Origin: Oscillospiraceae bacterium
GTDB taxonomy: Bacteria; Bacillota; Clostridia; Oscillospirales; Oscillospiraceae
Direction: 5' to 3'
DNA length: 63,375 nucleotides
NCBI GenBank assembly: GCA_902778115.1
Contig: CACYWG010000009.1
Coordinates: 1-63,375 of the forward strand
Below, piece by piece: positions 33,623 to 41,863 of this stretch. A program made the translations under genes and the position numbers. Under the pieces are notes generated by a model. It was not told the DNA's origin. It saw only the letters and a program-made list of their open reading frames with translations, and did not search any database. Numbering within the stretch: the stretch's first letter is position 1; each line of letters opens with the position of its first letter.

Positions 33623-34867
33623 ATGAAGAACATCTTCTGCCCGGCCGATATCCTGCTGCCCAAAGACGCCGACATGACGAAATGGGCGGTCATCGCCTGC
33701 GACCAGTTCACCTCCGACAAGGCCTACTGGGACCGCGTGCGAAAGACCGCGGGCGAAGCTCCCTCCACCATCAACCTCATCCTGCCCGAGGCCGAGCTCG
33801 GCTCCCCGCGCGAGGCCGAGGAGGTCGCGCAGATCAACCGCACGATGGACGAATATCTGCGCGACGGCGTTTTCGCCGTCTACCCGGACAGCTACGTCTA
33901 TGTGGAGCGCACGCTGGAAAACGGCAGCATCCGCAAGGGGCTGGTCGGCAAGCTGGATCTCGAGGCCTACGACTACCATCCCGGCTCGACCTCCGCCATC
34001 CGCGCCACGGAGAAGACCGTGGCCGAGCGCATCCCGCCGCGCCAGCGCGTGCGCCGCGACGCGCCGATCGAGCTGCCGCACGTGCTGCTGCTCTGCGACG
34101 ACCACAAAAAGTGCTTGATCGAGTCCGTAGCCGCGAAGAAGGAGCGCCTGCCGAAGCTCTACGACTTTGAGCTGATGGAGGGCGGCGGCCGCATCCGCGG
34201 CTGGCTGGTCGCCGGCGAGGACGCCGCGGCCTTCGACGAGGCCCTGAGCGCCTACTGCCAGACCGTGGACGCCAAATACGAGGGGATCAAGGGCGTGCCG
34301 ATGGTCTTCGCCGTCGGCGACGGCAACCACTCCCTCGCCACCGCCAAGAGCTGCTACGAGGAGCTCAAGCGCAAGCACCCCGGCGAGGATCTCAGCGAGC
34401 ATCCCGCCCGCTGGGCCCTCGTGGAGCTGGAGAACATCCATGACGAGGCGCAGGTCTTCGAACCGATCCACCGCGTCATCACGCACACCGATCCCGAGAA
34501 GCTGCTGCGGGCGCTGGAAGAGAACTGCTGCGCGCCCGGCGGTTACACCGTGCGCTGGTACAGCGGCGACAAGAGCGGCGAGCTGAGCCTCGACCGCACG
34601 AAGAGCGAGCTTGCCGTCGGCGTGCTGCAGGCTTTCCTCGACGCGTATCTGAAGGAAAACGCCGGTGAGATCGACTACATCCACGACGACGACGCGCTGA
34701 TTGCCCTCTCCGAGCCGAAGGACGCCATCGGCTTCCTGCTGCCGGCGATGGAGAAGAGCCAGCTCTTCCGCGGCGTGATCCGCGACGGCGCCCTGCCGCG
34801 CAAGACCTTCTCGATGGGCCACAGCCGCGAGAAGCGCTACTACCTGGAGGGACGCAGGATCCGCTGA
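33623..34867 (+). CDS. DUF1015 family protein of the serine operon
   Basis: 414 residues. The family motif appears as FAVGDGNHSLATAKSCYEEL (about 231-250), where most relatives have DGHHR. Other conserved-looking parts are WAVIACDQFTSD near the start and a C-terminal FSMGHSREKRYYLEGRRI. DUF1015 genes are often beside serA/serC. Here the operon lacks serB, so this protein could supply a phosphoserine-related step; the DGNH motif also recalls the ParB/Srx-type serine kinase SerK. Both ideas are inference. Confidence 0.85.
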   Translation: MKNIFCPADILLPKDADMTKWAVIACDQFTSDKAYWDRVRKTAGEAPSTINLILPEAELGSPREAEEVAQINRTMDEYLRDGVFAVYPDSYVYVERTLENGSIRKGLVGKLDLEAYDYHPGSTSAIRATEKTVAERIPPRQRVRRDAPIELPHVLLLCDDHKKCLIESVAAKKERLPKLYDFELMEGGGRIRGWLVAGEDAAAFDEALSAYCQTVDAKYEGIKGVPMVFAVGDGNHSLATAKSCYEELKRKHPGEDLSEHPARWALVELENIHDEAQVFEPIHRVITHTDPEKLLRALEENCCAPGGYTVRWYSGDKSGELSLDRTKSELAVGVLQAFLDAYLKENAGEIDYIHDDDALIALSEPKDAIGFLLPAMEKSQLFRGVIRDGALPRKTFSMGHSREKRYYLEGRRIR

Positions 34868-34879
34868 GTCCCGAGCCTT

Positions 34880-34912
34880 CACAGGCAGAACAGTTTCCCT
34901 GTTCTGCCTGTG
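34880..34912 (+). terminator. Hairpin after the serine operon
   Basis: CACAGGCAGAACAG (34880-34893) pairs with CTGTTCTGCCTGTG (34899-34912). No T-run follows, so termination strength is uncertain. Confidence 0.55.
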
Positions 34913-34943
34913 CGCTTAGCTATTCCATGGAAGGAACCGATCT

Positions 34944-36272
34944 ATGACCCAAAAGCAACACTCCGCCCCGCAGCGGCGCTGGAGTCCGCCGCTCATCGGC
35001 CAGCGCATCGTCAAGACGACCGTCGCGGTCTTTCTGTGCCTGCTGTTTTACTATCTGCGCGGCTACCGCGGGCAGGACATGCCCACCGAGGCCGCCATCA
35101 CCGCCATCGTCTGCATGCAGCCCTATGTGCGCGATACCCGGACTTACGCGCTCAACCGCTTTGCCGGCTCTCTGAACGGCGCGGCCTGGGGCCTGCTGTT
35201 TCTGCTGCTGGTGCTGGTTTTTCCGGCGCTGAGCAGGAACATGCTCATCCTCTACGCCGTGATGGCGCTGGGCGTGCTGGCCACGCTCTACACCGCCGTC
35301 GTTGTGCGAAAGCCCGATACTGCCAGCCTCGCCGCGATCGTTTTCATCTGCATCGTCATCAGCTATCCGGACATCACGGACCCCCTGCGCCAGGCGGCGG
35401 ACCGGATGCTCGGCATCCTGGTGGGCACCGCGGCGGCCATTGCGGTCAACGTTTTTCGCCTGCCGCGCTCCAAAAACCGGGACATCGTGTTTTTTGTGCG
35501 CATGAAGGACCTGGCGCCCGACCGCTTTTCCGCCATTTCCTCGGCGGCGCAGTTCCGGCTGAACTATCTCTATCAGGACGGCGCGAAGATCTGCCTGATG
35601 AGCGAGCACGCCCCCGCCTTTTTCGCCGCGCAGATGAGCGACGCCATGCTGAACATACCGCTGATCGTGATGGACGGCGCTGCGATCTACGACGTGGCGG
35701 AAAACAAGTATCTGTCCGTGCAGACCCTGGGTGAACGCCCGGCGGAGCGGATGCGCGAGCATCTCGATCACCTGGGCGTCAGCTATTTCCTCTACACGGT
35801 CCGCAGCAACAAAACCTGCGTGTTCCATCAGGGCCCGCTCAGCGAGCAGGAGAGCTTCCTCTATCACCGCATGCGCCGTTCGCCCTACCGCAGCTATCTG
35901 GACGGCGAAAACTACGCGCTGAACGAGATCGTCTATTTCAAGATCGTCACCGACGAAGAGCAGGCGCAGGCGCTGCTGCGCGGCATGCAGAGTGTGCTGC
36001 ACTCCAACCACCTGCGGGCGGTCATCCGCCCGGAGGCCGGCGCCGATGAGCTTTTCGCCCTGTACGTCTACTCGGCCCGCGCCACGATGCGCCAGGCCGA
36101 GAACCGGCTGATGCAGCAGCTGCGCGAGCGCGAGCCGGCGCTGAAGTCGGTGGAGGTCTTCCTCCGCGCCGATTACCGCAGCGAGTACGACGCGATGAGC
36201 CTGCTGCACACGCTCGGAAACCTCTACGAGCCGCTGCGGCTCTTCGGACGCGGCCGCGAGACGCGCTTCTGA
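34944..36272 (+). CDS. FUSC/ArAE-like membrane protein fused to a HAD-like C-terminal domain
   Basis: 442 residues. The first 175 form about six membrane spans in an aromatic-acid-exporter/FUSC-like arrangement (TEAAITAIVCMQPYVRDT, then RMLGILVGTAAAIAVNVFRL). From about 185 the sequence follows the order of a Cof-type HAD hydrolase, with IVMDGAAIYDV in the position of the usual NGA-LI-D strand and a C-terminal VEVFLRADYRSEYDAM where GDGxND is expected. The catalytic DxDGT is not present (VFFVRMKDL instead), so the second domain is probably inactive as a phosphatase and may bind a ligand. Function unknown. Confidence 0.7.
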   Translation: MTQKQHSAPQRRWSPPLIGQRIVKTTVAVFLCLLFYYLRGYRGQDMPTEAAITAIVCMQPYVRDTRTYALNRFAGSLNGAAWGLLFLLLVLVFPALSRNMLILYAVMALGVLATLYTAVVVRKPDTASLAAIVFICIVISYPDITDPLRQAADRMLGILVGTAAAIAVNVFRLPRSKNRDIVFFVRMKDLAPDRFSAISSAAQFRLNYLYQDGAKICLMSEHAPAFFAAQMSDAMLNIPLIVMDGAAIYDVAENKYLSVQTLGERPAERMREHLDHLGVSYFLYTVRSNKTCVFHQGPLSEQESFLYHRMRRSPYRSYLDGENYALNEIVYFKIVTDEEQAQALLRGMQSVLHSNHLRAVIRPEAGADELFALYVYSARATMRQAENRLMQQLREREPALKSVEVFLRADYRSEYDAMSLLHTLGNLYEPLRLFGRGRETRF

Positions 36273-36336
36273 GCGCCGCCGCGGCGCCCTTGCTTCGCTT
36301 TTTCCGCGCTCGAATATTGTTTGGGGAGTTGTCATT

Positions 36337-37536
36337 ATGGATTATCTGGGAAGCCTGACAAACAGCATCTTTTCCCTGGTCTTCATCATCTTTCTGATCG
36401 GCACCGTGGGCTATTTCATCGGCGCCATCAGCATCAGGGGGATCTCCCTCGGCACGGCCGGCGTGCTGCTGACCGCCCTGCTGTACGGCATCATCGCCCA
36501 TTTCGTTCCCTCCTTTTCGATCGGCGGCACGGAGATCGTGCTGTTCAGCGACGCGCTGAAAAAGAACTTCAGCTTCGTGTCCTCCCTCGGCACGGCGATG
36601 TTCGTCACCTCCGTCGGCTTTATCGCCGGCCCCAAATTCTTCCGCTCCTTCAACCGCGCCACCATGTCCTATGTCTACATGGGCGCTGTCACCATCGCCG
36701 TCGGCGCGCTGGTGACGGCGGCGTTCATCTGCCTTGACCATAAGCTGTCGCCTTCGATGGCGGTCGGCCTGATGACCGGCGCGCTGACCAGCACCCCGGG
36801 CCTGTCCGCGGCAAAGGAGGTCGCGGGCGAGGGCGCGGATCTCGTCACCGCGGGTTACGGCATTGCCTATCTCTTCGGCGTGCTGGGCGTGGTGTTCTTC
36901 GTGCAGCTGATGCCGCGCATCCTGAAGATCAACATCGCCGAGGAGCGCGCGCGTTTCGTCGCCGCCAACACCATCCCCGCGGGCCTCATCAAGCGCAGTC
37001 TGGAAAAGGTGGACCCCTTCGGCTTCCTGCCCTTCTTCCTTGCCGTGGCCCTCGGCTGCGTCATCGGCGCCATCCGCATCCCCGGCCTCAATTTCTCCTT
37101 CGGCAACTCCGGCGGCTGCCTGATCGCGGGATTGCTGGTCGGCCATTTCGGCCACTTCGGCAAAATCGACATGCGCATCGAAAAGACGACGCTCAACTTC
37201 TTCCGTGAGCTGGGCCTCGTCCTCTTCCTGATCGGCGCGGGCGTGCCCGGCGGCGTGAACTTCGTGTCCAACATCCGCCTCGCCTATTTCATTTACGGCG
37301 CGCTCATCACGCTGATCCCGATGATCGGCGGCTACTTCATCGGCCGCTATGTCTTCAAGCTGGATATCTTCAATAACCTCGGCTCCATCACCGGCGGCAT
37401 GACCAGCACGCCCGCTCTGGGCTCGCTGATCGCCACGGCCGGCACCGACGAGGTCGCCGCGGCCTACGCCGCGACCTATCCCGTCGCACTGGTCTTTGTC
37501 GTGATCGCCGCCAAGCTGATCATTCTGCTGCTCTGA
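36337..37536 (+). CDS. AspT/YidE/YbjL-type transporter
   Basis: 399 residues, about ten membrane spans, made of two related halves. Each half holds a conserved loop, GALTSTPGLSAAKE (about 148-161) and GGMTSTPALGSLIA (about 352-365), typical of the aspartate:alanine exchanger family. The central RCK/TrkA-C domains present in YidE and AspT are missing, so this is a membrane-only form. The substrate is likely an amino acid or other carboxylate, not defined by sequence. Followed by a strong terminator. Confidence 0.82.
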   Translation: MDYLGSLTNSIFSLVFIIFLIGTVGYFIGAISIRGISLGTAGVLLTALLYGIIAHFVPSFSIGGTEIVLFSDALKKNFSFVSSLGTAMFVTSVGFIAGPKFFRSFNRATMSYVYMGAVTIAVGALVTAAFICLDHKLSPSMAVGLMTGALTSTPGLSAAKEVAGEGADLVTAGYGIAYLFGVLGVVFFVQLMPRILKINIAEERARFVAANTIPAGLIKRSLEKVDPFGFLPFFLAVALGCVIGAIRIPGLNFSFGNSGGCLIAGLLVGHFGHFGKIDMRIEKTTLNFFRELGLVLFLIGAGVPGGVNFVSNIRLAYFIYGALITLIPMIGGYFIGRYVFKLDIFNNLGSITGGMTSTPALGSLIATAGTDEVAAAYAATYPVALVFVVIAAKLIILLL

Positions 37537-37545
37537 GCGCTCGAA

Positions 37546-37590
37546 AAAGGCACAGGGACTGCAAAAAAGCAGTCCCTGTGCCTTTCTTCC
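37546..37590 (+). terminator. Terminator of the AspT-like gene
   Basis: AAAGGCACAGGGACTGC (37546-37562) pairs perfectly with 37569-37585, loop of six A, followed by CTTCC. Confidence 0.88.
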
Positions 37591-37631
37591 CGGCTTGACA
37601 GAACGGTGGTTTTGATTTAGACTTCACATAC

Positions 37632-37837
37632 TATAATGATCATCGGATGGCAAAATCAATCGATGATTCGATTGATTTCGCTGCCAAACGACAAGTATGG
37701 CAGCGAATGATTCTATGAATCATTCGCCCGATGCTCATTGCAATGAGTATATGGCAAGACAGCTATGCTGTCTTGCTGCGCCGCAAAGCGGCGCGGCGAA
37801 AAGCTTTTTGGCTTTTCGCCATACTATAATCATTATA
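37632..37837. repeat. Multi-hairpin dispersed element, copy A
   Basis: About 206 bp bounded by inverted repeats TATAATGAT (37632-37640) and ATCATTATA (37829-37837). It consists almost wholly of consecutive hairpins, for example around 37651-37681, 37682-37702, 37702-37727, 37734-37748, 37753-37776, 37779-37793 and 37796-37819. About 80% of it matches copy B at 53465-53668, and several differences are paired changes that keep the stems. It ends 18 bases before the MATE gene start. No transposase inside. Confidence 0.85.
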
Positions 37838-37855
37838 AAATACGGAGGGCGCGGC

Positions 37856-39241
37856 ATGACAAGCCTCCATCCTCACAAGTCCACAGCGCGCGATATGACC
37901 AGCGGGCCCATCTGGCGGCAGCTGGTCCTCTTTGCGCTGCCGCTGATGCTGGGCAACGTCTTCCAGATGCTCTACAACACCGTGGACTCGATCATCGTGG
38001 GCAACTTTGTCAGCAAGCAGGCGCTCGCGGCCATCGGCTCGACCACGATGATCACCAACATGATGGTCTTCTTTTTCAACGGCTTTTCGGTCGGCGCGAG
38101 CGTGATGATCGGCCAGTATTTCGGCGCGCGGGACATGGAAAAGCTCCACCGCGCGATCGAGACGACCATGGCGGCCACCTTCCTGCTGAGTTTTCTGTTC
38201 TCCGGGGCGGGCGTGCTGGCGGTCGAATCGCTGCTGCGCATGATGAGCACGCCGGACGACGTGTTCGCGGACGCGGCGCTGTACCTGCGCATCTACATCG
38301 GCGGCATTTCGGGCCTGCTGATCTACAACATGGGCAGCGGCATCCTGCGCGCGGTGGGCGATTCCACAAGGCCGCTGTATTTCCTGATCTTCACAAGTCT
38401 GCTGAATATCGCGCTCGACCTGTTTTTTGTTATTGTCCTGAAGACCGGCATTGCCGGCGCCGCCATCGCCACGATCATCTCGCAGGCCGTGTCCGGCGCG
38501 GCGATCCTTGTCCTGCTGACGCGCACGAAGGACATTTACCGTCTCAGCTGGCGCGAGCTGCGGCTGGACTGGCCGATCCTGCGGCGCATCTTCGGCGTCG
38601 GTCTGCCGGCGGGCATCCAGTCGGTGATCACTGCCTTCTCCAACATCTTCGTGCAGAGCTACGTCAACGTCTTCGGCTCGGACGTGATGGCCGGCTGGGC
38701 CAGCTACAACAAGCTCGACCAGTTCATCATGCTGCCGATGCAGAGCATGGCCATGGCGGCCACCACCTTTGTCAGCCAGAATGTCGGCGCCGGGGAGGAC
38801 CGGCGCGCCGACCGCGGCACCGCGGCCTCGCTGCTGCTCACCTGCGGCATCACCGGCTCCATCATCGCGCTGCTGATCGTCTTTGCGCCCTCGGCCGTGC
38901 GGCTGTTCTCGCCGGACAGCGAGGTCATCCGCTTCGGCGTGCTGTTCATCCGCACCAACTGCGCCTTCCTGCTCTTTAACTGCATCAACCACGTGCTGGC
39001 CGGCGCGCTGCGCGGACGGGGCGATTCCCGCGGGCCGATGATCATCATGCTCTCCTGCTTCGTGGCGCTGCGGCAGACCTATCTCTACCTGATCACGCAT
39101 TTTTACGCCAACACCCCGCGCATCGTCGGCATCGGCTATCCGGTCGGCTGGACGAGCTGCTGCGCGGTGATGCTCCTTTACTTCTTCTGGAAGCGGCATC
39201 GGCGGCTGGCCGACGAAAAGAAGCGCTCCGGCGCCCGATAA
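37856..39241 (+). CDS. MATE family efflux transporter
   Basis: 461 residues, twelve predicted spans, starting with the MATE N-terminus GPIWRQLVLFALPLMLGNVF and YNTVDSIIVGNFVSKQALAA. Two homologous six-helix halves are visible (second half begins FGVGLPAGIQSVITAF). MATE proteins export cationic drugs or metabolites with Na+ or H+. ATG 37856 behind GGAGGGC is chosen; the longer open frame is an accident of the hairpin element upstream. Confidence 0.93.
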   Translation: MTSLHPHKSTARDMTSGPIWRQLVLFALPLMLGNVFQMLYNTVDSIIVGNFVSKQALAAIGSTTMITNMMVFFFNGFSVGASVMIGQYFGARDMEKLHRAIETTMAATFLLSFLFSGAGVLAVESLLRMMSTPDDVFADAALYLRIYIGGISGLLIYNMGSGILRAVGDSTRPLYFLIFTSLLNIALDLFFVIVLKTGIAGAAIATIISQAVSGAAILVLLTRTKDIYRLSWRELRLDWPILRRIFGVGLPAGIQSVITAFSNIFVQSYVNVFGSDVMAGWASYNKLDQFIMLPMQSMAMAATTFVSQNVGAGEDRRADRGTAASLLLTCGITGSIIALLIVFAPSAVRLFSPDSEVIRFGVLFIRTNCAFLLFNCINHVLAGALRGRGDSRGPMIIMLSCFVALRQTYLYLITHFYANTPRIVGIGYPVGWTSCCAVMLLYFFWKRHRRLADEKKRSGAR

Positions 39242-39245
39242 GCTG

Positions 39246-39303
39246 AATAAAAACGTCCTTTCCCGCAGACACTGTTTTTATCTGAAGGAAAGGACGTTTT
39301 ATT
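39246..39303 (+). promoter_or_regulatory. Leader hairpin covering the ribosome site of the DUF2383 gene
   Basis: AATAAAAACGTCCTTTCC (39246-39263) pairs with GGAAAGGACGTTTTATT (39287-39303) with one bulged A. The 3' arm contains the only purine-rich ribosome site (AAGGAAAGGA) and ends at the base before ATG 39304. It may end MATE transcription and may also block translation of the next gene until the stem opens. Confidence 0.65.
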
Positions 39304-39738
39304 ATGATCGAACGCGATACCATCAAGCTGCTGCGCGAATGCGACGCAGGCGTTAAAATGGGCGTCAGCTCCATCGACGAGGTGATTGGCTCCGTCAAGG
39401 GCAAGGCCATGAAGGAAAAGCTCTATCAGTGCCGCGAGGAGCACGAAAAGCTGGGACAGGAGCTGCAGGGGCATCTCGACCGCTTCGGCGACCGCGGCAA
39501 GGATCCGAACCCCGTGGCCAAGGGCATGAGCTGGCTCAAGACCGAGACGATGCTGGGTCTGGAGCGCAGCGACAAGGTCATTGCCGATCTGATGACCGAC
39601 GGCTGCAACATGGGCGTCAAGAGCCTGAACCGCTATCTCAACGAATACAAGGCCGCCGACGAAGTCACGAAGGATATGGCCAAGCGCCTGATCCACCTGG
39701 AGGAGACGCTGAGCACCGATCTGCGGGAGTATTTGTAA
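39304..39738 (+). CDS. DUF2383 family helical-bundle protein
   Basis: 144 residues, all helical, matching the ferritin-like DUF2383/PA2169 group: IKLLRECDAGVKMGVSSIDE at the start and RSDKVIADLMTDGCNMGVKS in the second half. Metal-binding ferritin residues are not evident. Relatives are often stress-linked, but the function is unknown. The start is within 1 base of a long hairpin that hides its ribosome site. Confidence 0.72.
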   Translation: MIERDTIKLLRECDAGVKMGVSSIDEVIGSVKGKAMKEKLYQCREEHEKLGQELQGHLDRFGDRGKDPNPVAKGMSWLKTETMLGLERSDKVIADLMTDGCNMGVKSLNRYLNEYKAADEVTKDMAKRLIHLEETLSTDLREYL

Positions 39739-39856
39739 GCCAAAGAATTTTTTTGAAAAAGGAGGAACCTTTTCCCTGACCCGCCGTCCAATCATACGCA
39801 AACAGAAAAAAAGAAAAAGCACGGCGGGTTCCGTGCAGTGAAAGGAAGGGTTCCCC

Positions 39857-40459
39857 ATGAAAAAAATGATGGCTCTGATGCTCGCACTCGTGATGGTCTT
39901 CGCTCTGGCCGCCTGCGGCCAGCAGAAGGCTCCGGCTGTCGGCGGATGGACGCCGGTCGAGGACGCCAAGATGACGGACGACGCGCAAAGCGCTTTCGAC
40001 AAGGCGATGGAAGGCCTGGTCGGCGTCAACTATATTCCGGTCGCTCTGATCGGCAGACAGCTCGTCTCCGGCACGAACTACTGCGTGCTCTGCGAAGCGA
40101 CGGTCGTTTACCCCGACGCCCAGCCCTACTACGCGCTGGTTTATCTCTACCAGGATCTGCAGGGCGCGGCCGAGGTCACCAATATCGTGAAGCTTGATCT
40201 GGGCGACATTGCCGAAAGCGGCGAGATCAAGGCCGCCGAGGACGCGGGCGCGGCGCTCGAGGGCGGCTGGACCGTCGATCGGGAATCCTCCGTGGAAGTG
40301 AAGGGCGCGCTGCTGCACCTGGCCAGCCAGGTCGTCTCCGGCAAGAACCACTGCGTGCTCTGCGAGGGCAACGAGCTGGTCTTCGTGTACGAAAACCTCG
40401 AAGGCAAAACCGAAATCACCCAGCGGGTGACCATCGACCTCGGCGCCTTCAACAAGTAA
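39857..40459 (+). CDS. Lipoprotein with two cystatin-like domains
   Basis: 200 residues. Signal peptide MKKMMALMLALVMVFALAAC with lipobox Cys20. Two repeats of about 80 residues follow. Each has Gly-Trp near its start (GGWTPVED at 29, GGWTVDRE at 136) and a QxVxG loop followed by NxCVLCE: QLVSGTNYCVLCE (68-80) and QVVSGKNHCVLCE (158-170). QxVxG is the inhibitory loop of cystatins, so these look like bacterial cystatin-like domains displayed on the surface. Whether they inhibit cysteine proteases is untested. A strong terminator follows. Confidence 0.75.
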   Translation: MKKMMALMLALVMVFALAACGQQKAPAVGGWTPVEDAKMTDDAQSAFDKAMEGLVGVNYIPVALIGRQLVSGTNYCVLCEATVVYPDAQPYYALVYLYQDLQGAAEVTNIVKLDLGDIAESGEIKAAEDAGAALEGGWTVDRESSVEVKGALLHLASQVVSGKNHCVLCEGNELVFVYENLEGKTEITQRVTIDLGAFNK

Positions 40460-40473
40460 ATCATCCATCCGGG

Positions 40474-40511
40474 CCGGCCGGTCTCCGAGAAGGAGGCCGG
40501 CCGGTTTTTTT
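40474..40511 (+). terminator. Terminator of the cystatin-like lipoprotein gene
   Basis: CCGGCCGGTCTCC (40474-40486) pairs with GGAGGCCGGCCGG (40492-40504), followed by seven T. Confidence 0.92.
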
Positions 40512-40586
40512 GTAAGATCCTTCGACTCGCTGCGCTCGCTCAGGATGACAGAGGGGGGTGCTCAGGATAACAGAGGCTGCGATGGC

Positions 40587-41160
40587 GGGCCGCCGAGGGC
40601 GTCGGCCCCTACGGAGAAATTCGGAATGCGGAGTTCGGAATCTGGAATGAAGAGGAGGCCGAAAACCCAAGAGTTTCGCAGGGGCGGTCCCGGCCGCAGG
40701 AAACAATCCCCCAGTCACCGCCCTTGGCGGTGACAGCCCCCTTTAGGCAAGGGGGCCAACGAAGGACGGGCCGCCGAGGGCGTCGGCCCCTACGGGAATG
40801 CGGAGTTCGGAATCTGGAATGAAGAGGAAGCCGAAAACCCATGAGTTTCGCAGGGCCGGTCCCGGCCGCAGGAAACAATCCACCAGTCTCCGCCCTTGGC
40901 GGTGACAGCCCCTTTTAGGCAAGGGGGCCAATGAAGGACGGGCCGCCGAGGGCGTCGGCCCCTACGGGAATGCGGAGTTCGGAATCTGGAATGAAGAGGA
41001 AGCCGAAAACCCAAGAGTTTCGCAGGGGCGGTCCCGGCCGCAGGAAACAATCCCCCAGTCACCGCCTTTGGCGGTGACAGCCCCCTTTAGGCAAGGGGGC
41101 CAACGAAGGACGGGCCGTCGAGGGCGCCGGCCCCTACGGGAATGCGGAATGCGGAATGGG
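40587..41160. repeat. 172-bp tandem repeat, about three copies
   Basis: The marker GGGCCGCCGAGGGCG recurs at 40587, 40768, 40940 and (as GGGCCGTCGAGGGCG) 41112, spacings 181, 172 and 172; the first copy carries a 9-base insertion. Each unit contains GGCCGCCGAGGGCGTCGGCCCC + TACGG, a stretch with GGAATCTGGAATGAAGAGG, and a complete AATCCCCCAGTC..AAGGGGGCC palindromic repeat. Copies differ by only a few bases. No gene in this 750-base gap. Confidence 0.9.
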
Positions 41161-41164
41161 GGAT

Positions 41165-41205
41165 CTTGATAAAAGACCCGGCCTCCGAACGGAGGCCGGG
41201 TCTTT
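41165..41205 (-). terminator. Terminator of the apt-like gene
   Basis: AAAGACCCGGCCTCC (41172-41186) pairs perfectly with GGAGGCCGGGTCTTT (41191-41205), loop GAAC; T-rich continuation on the minus strand. Confidence 0.9.
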
Positions 41206-41216
41206 GTCGTTTGCGT

Positions 41217-41771
41217 TTATTCCTTCACGGTGCCGTCGGGATTGAAGAGCGGCAGGGGCGCGAGGAAGATGATGTCGTCGCGTTTCTGGGAGTCGCCCTC
41301 GGCCAGGACGGCCACGCGGCCGGCAATGATGCCGCCGGCTTCGTTGACCAGGGTCTCGGTGGCGCGCAGGCTCTCACCGGTGGAGATCACGTCGTCCACG
41401 ATCAGCATGCGCTTGCCGCGGATGAACTCGGCGTCAGCCTTGTCGATGACGAGCTTCTGGACGGTACGGGTGGTGATGGACTTCACCTGGACCTCAAAGG
41501 TGCCGGACATGTAGGCCTTGGGACCCTTGCGCGCGACGAAATACTTCTCCGCGCCGCTCTGGCGGGCCATTTCATAGAGCAGGGGGATGGACTTGGCCTC
41601 GGGAGCGATGAGGTAGTCGTATTCGGGGGCGCGCTTGAGCAGCTCGGCGGCCGCGTGTACGGTCACTTCCACGTCGCCGAACATGACGAAAGCGCCGATG
41701 TACAGGTCGTCAGAGACCTTGCACAGGGGCAGATCGCGCTTCAGGCCGGCAATATCAATCTCATATGTCAT
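41217..41771 (-). CDS. apt: Adenine phosphoribosyltransferase-like protein
   Basis: 184 residues of the type I phosphoribosyltransferase fold. The PRPP loop is MLIVDDVISTGESLRA (about 121-136), and IAPEAKSIPLLYEMA matches the Apt/PyrE-like hood strand. Apt makes AMP from adenine and PRPP. The family also includes regulators, so the substrate is probable rather than certain. Leaderless neighbours on both sides; single gene with its own promoter and terminator. Confidence 0.82.
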   Translation of the reverse strand: MTYEIDIAGLKRDLPLCKVSDDLYIGAFVMFGDVEVTVHAAAELLKRAPEYDYLIAPEAKSIPLLYEMARQSGAEKYFVARKGPKAYMSGTFEVQVKSITTRTVQKLVIDKADAEFIRGKRMLIVDDVISTGESLRATETLVNEAGGIIAGRVAVLAEGDSQKRDDIIFLAPLPLFNPDGTVKE

Positions 41772-41811
41772 GGTTGTTTTCCTCCTGTTGAGTTATCGTT
41801 CAAACATGACT

Positions 41812-41839
41812 ATTTTACAGCATGACAGCGAAAAATCAA
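41812..41839 (-). promoter_or_regulatory. Promoter of the apt-like gene
   Basis: Minus strand TTGATT (41839-41834), 16-base spacer, TAAAAT (41817-41812). Confidence 0.6.
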
Positions 41840-41863
41840 GGGGTTTTATAAAATAATCCCCTG

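Noticed and set aside
37697..37855. A short conserved peptide starting MAANDS in both multi-hairpin elements (also from 53529)
   Set aside because: The frame is open in both copies, but sequence changes follow base pairing of the stems, not codon positions, and no ribosome site precedes it. Treated as structure, not coding.
40587..41160. Repeat array considered as CRISPR
   Set aside because: The unit is 172 bp and continuous, with no short repeat/unique spacer alternation and no cas genes nearby.
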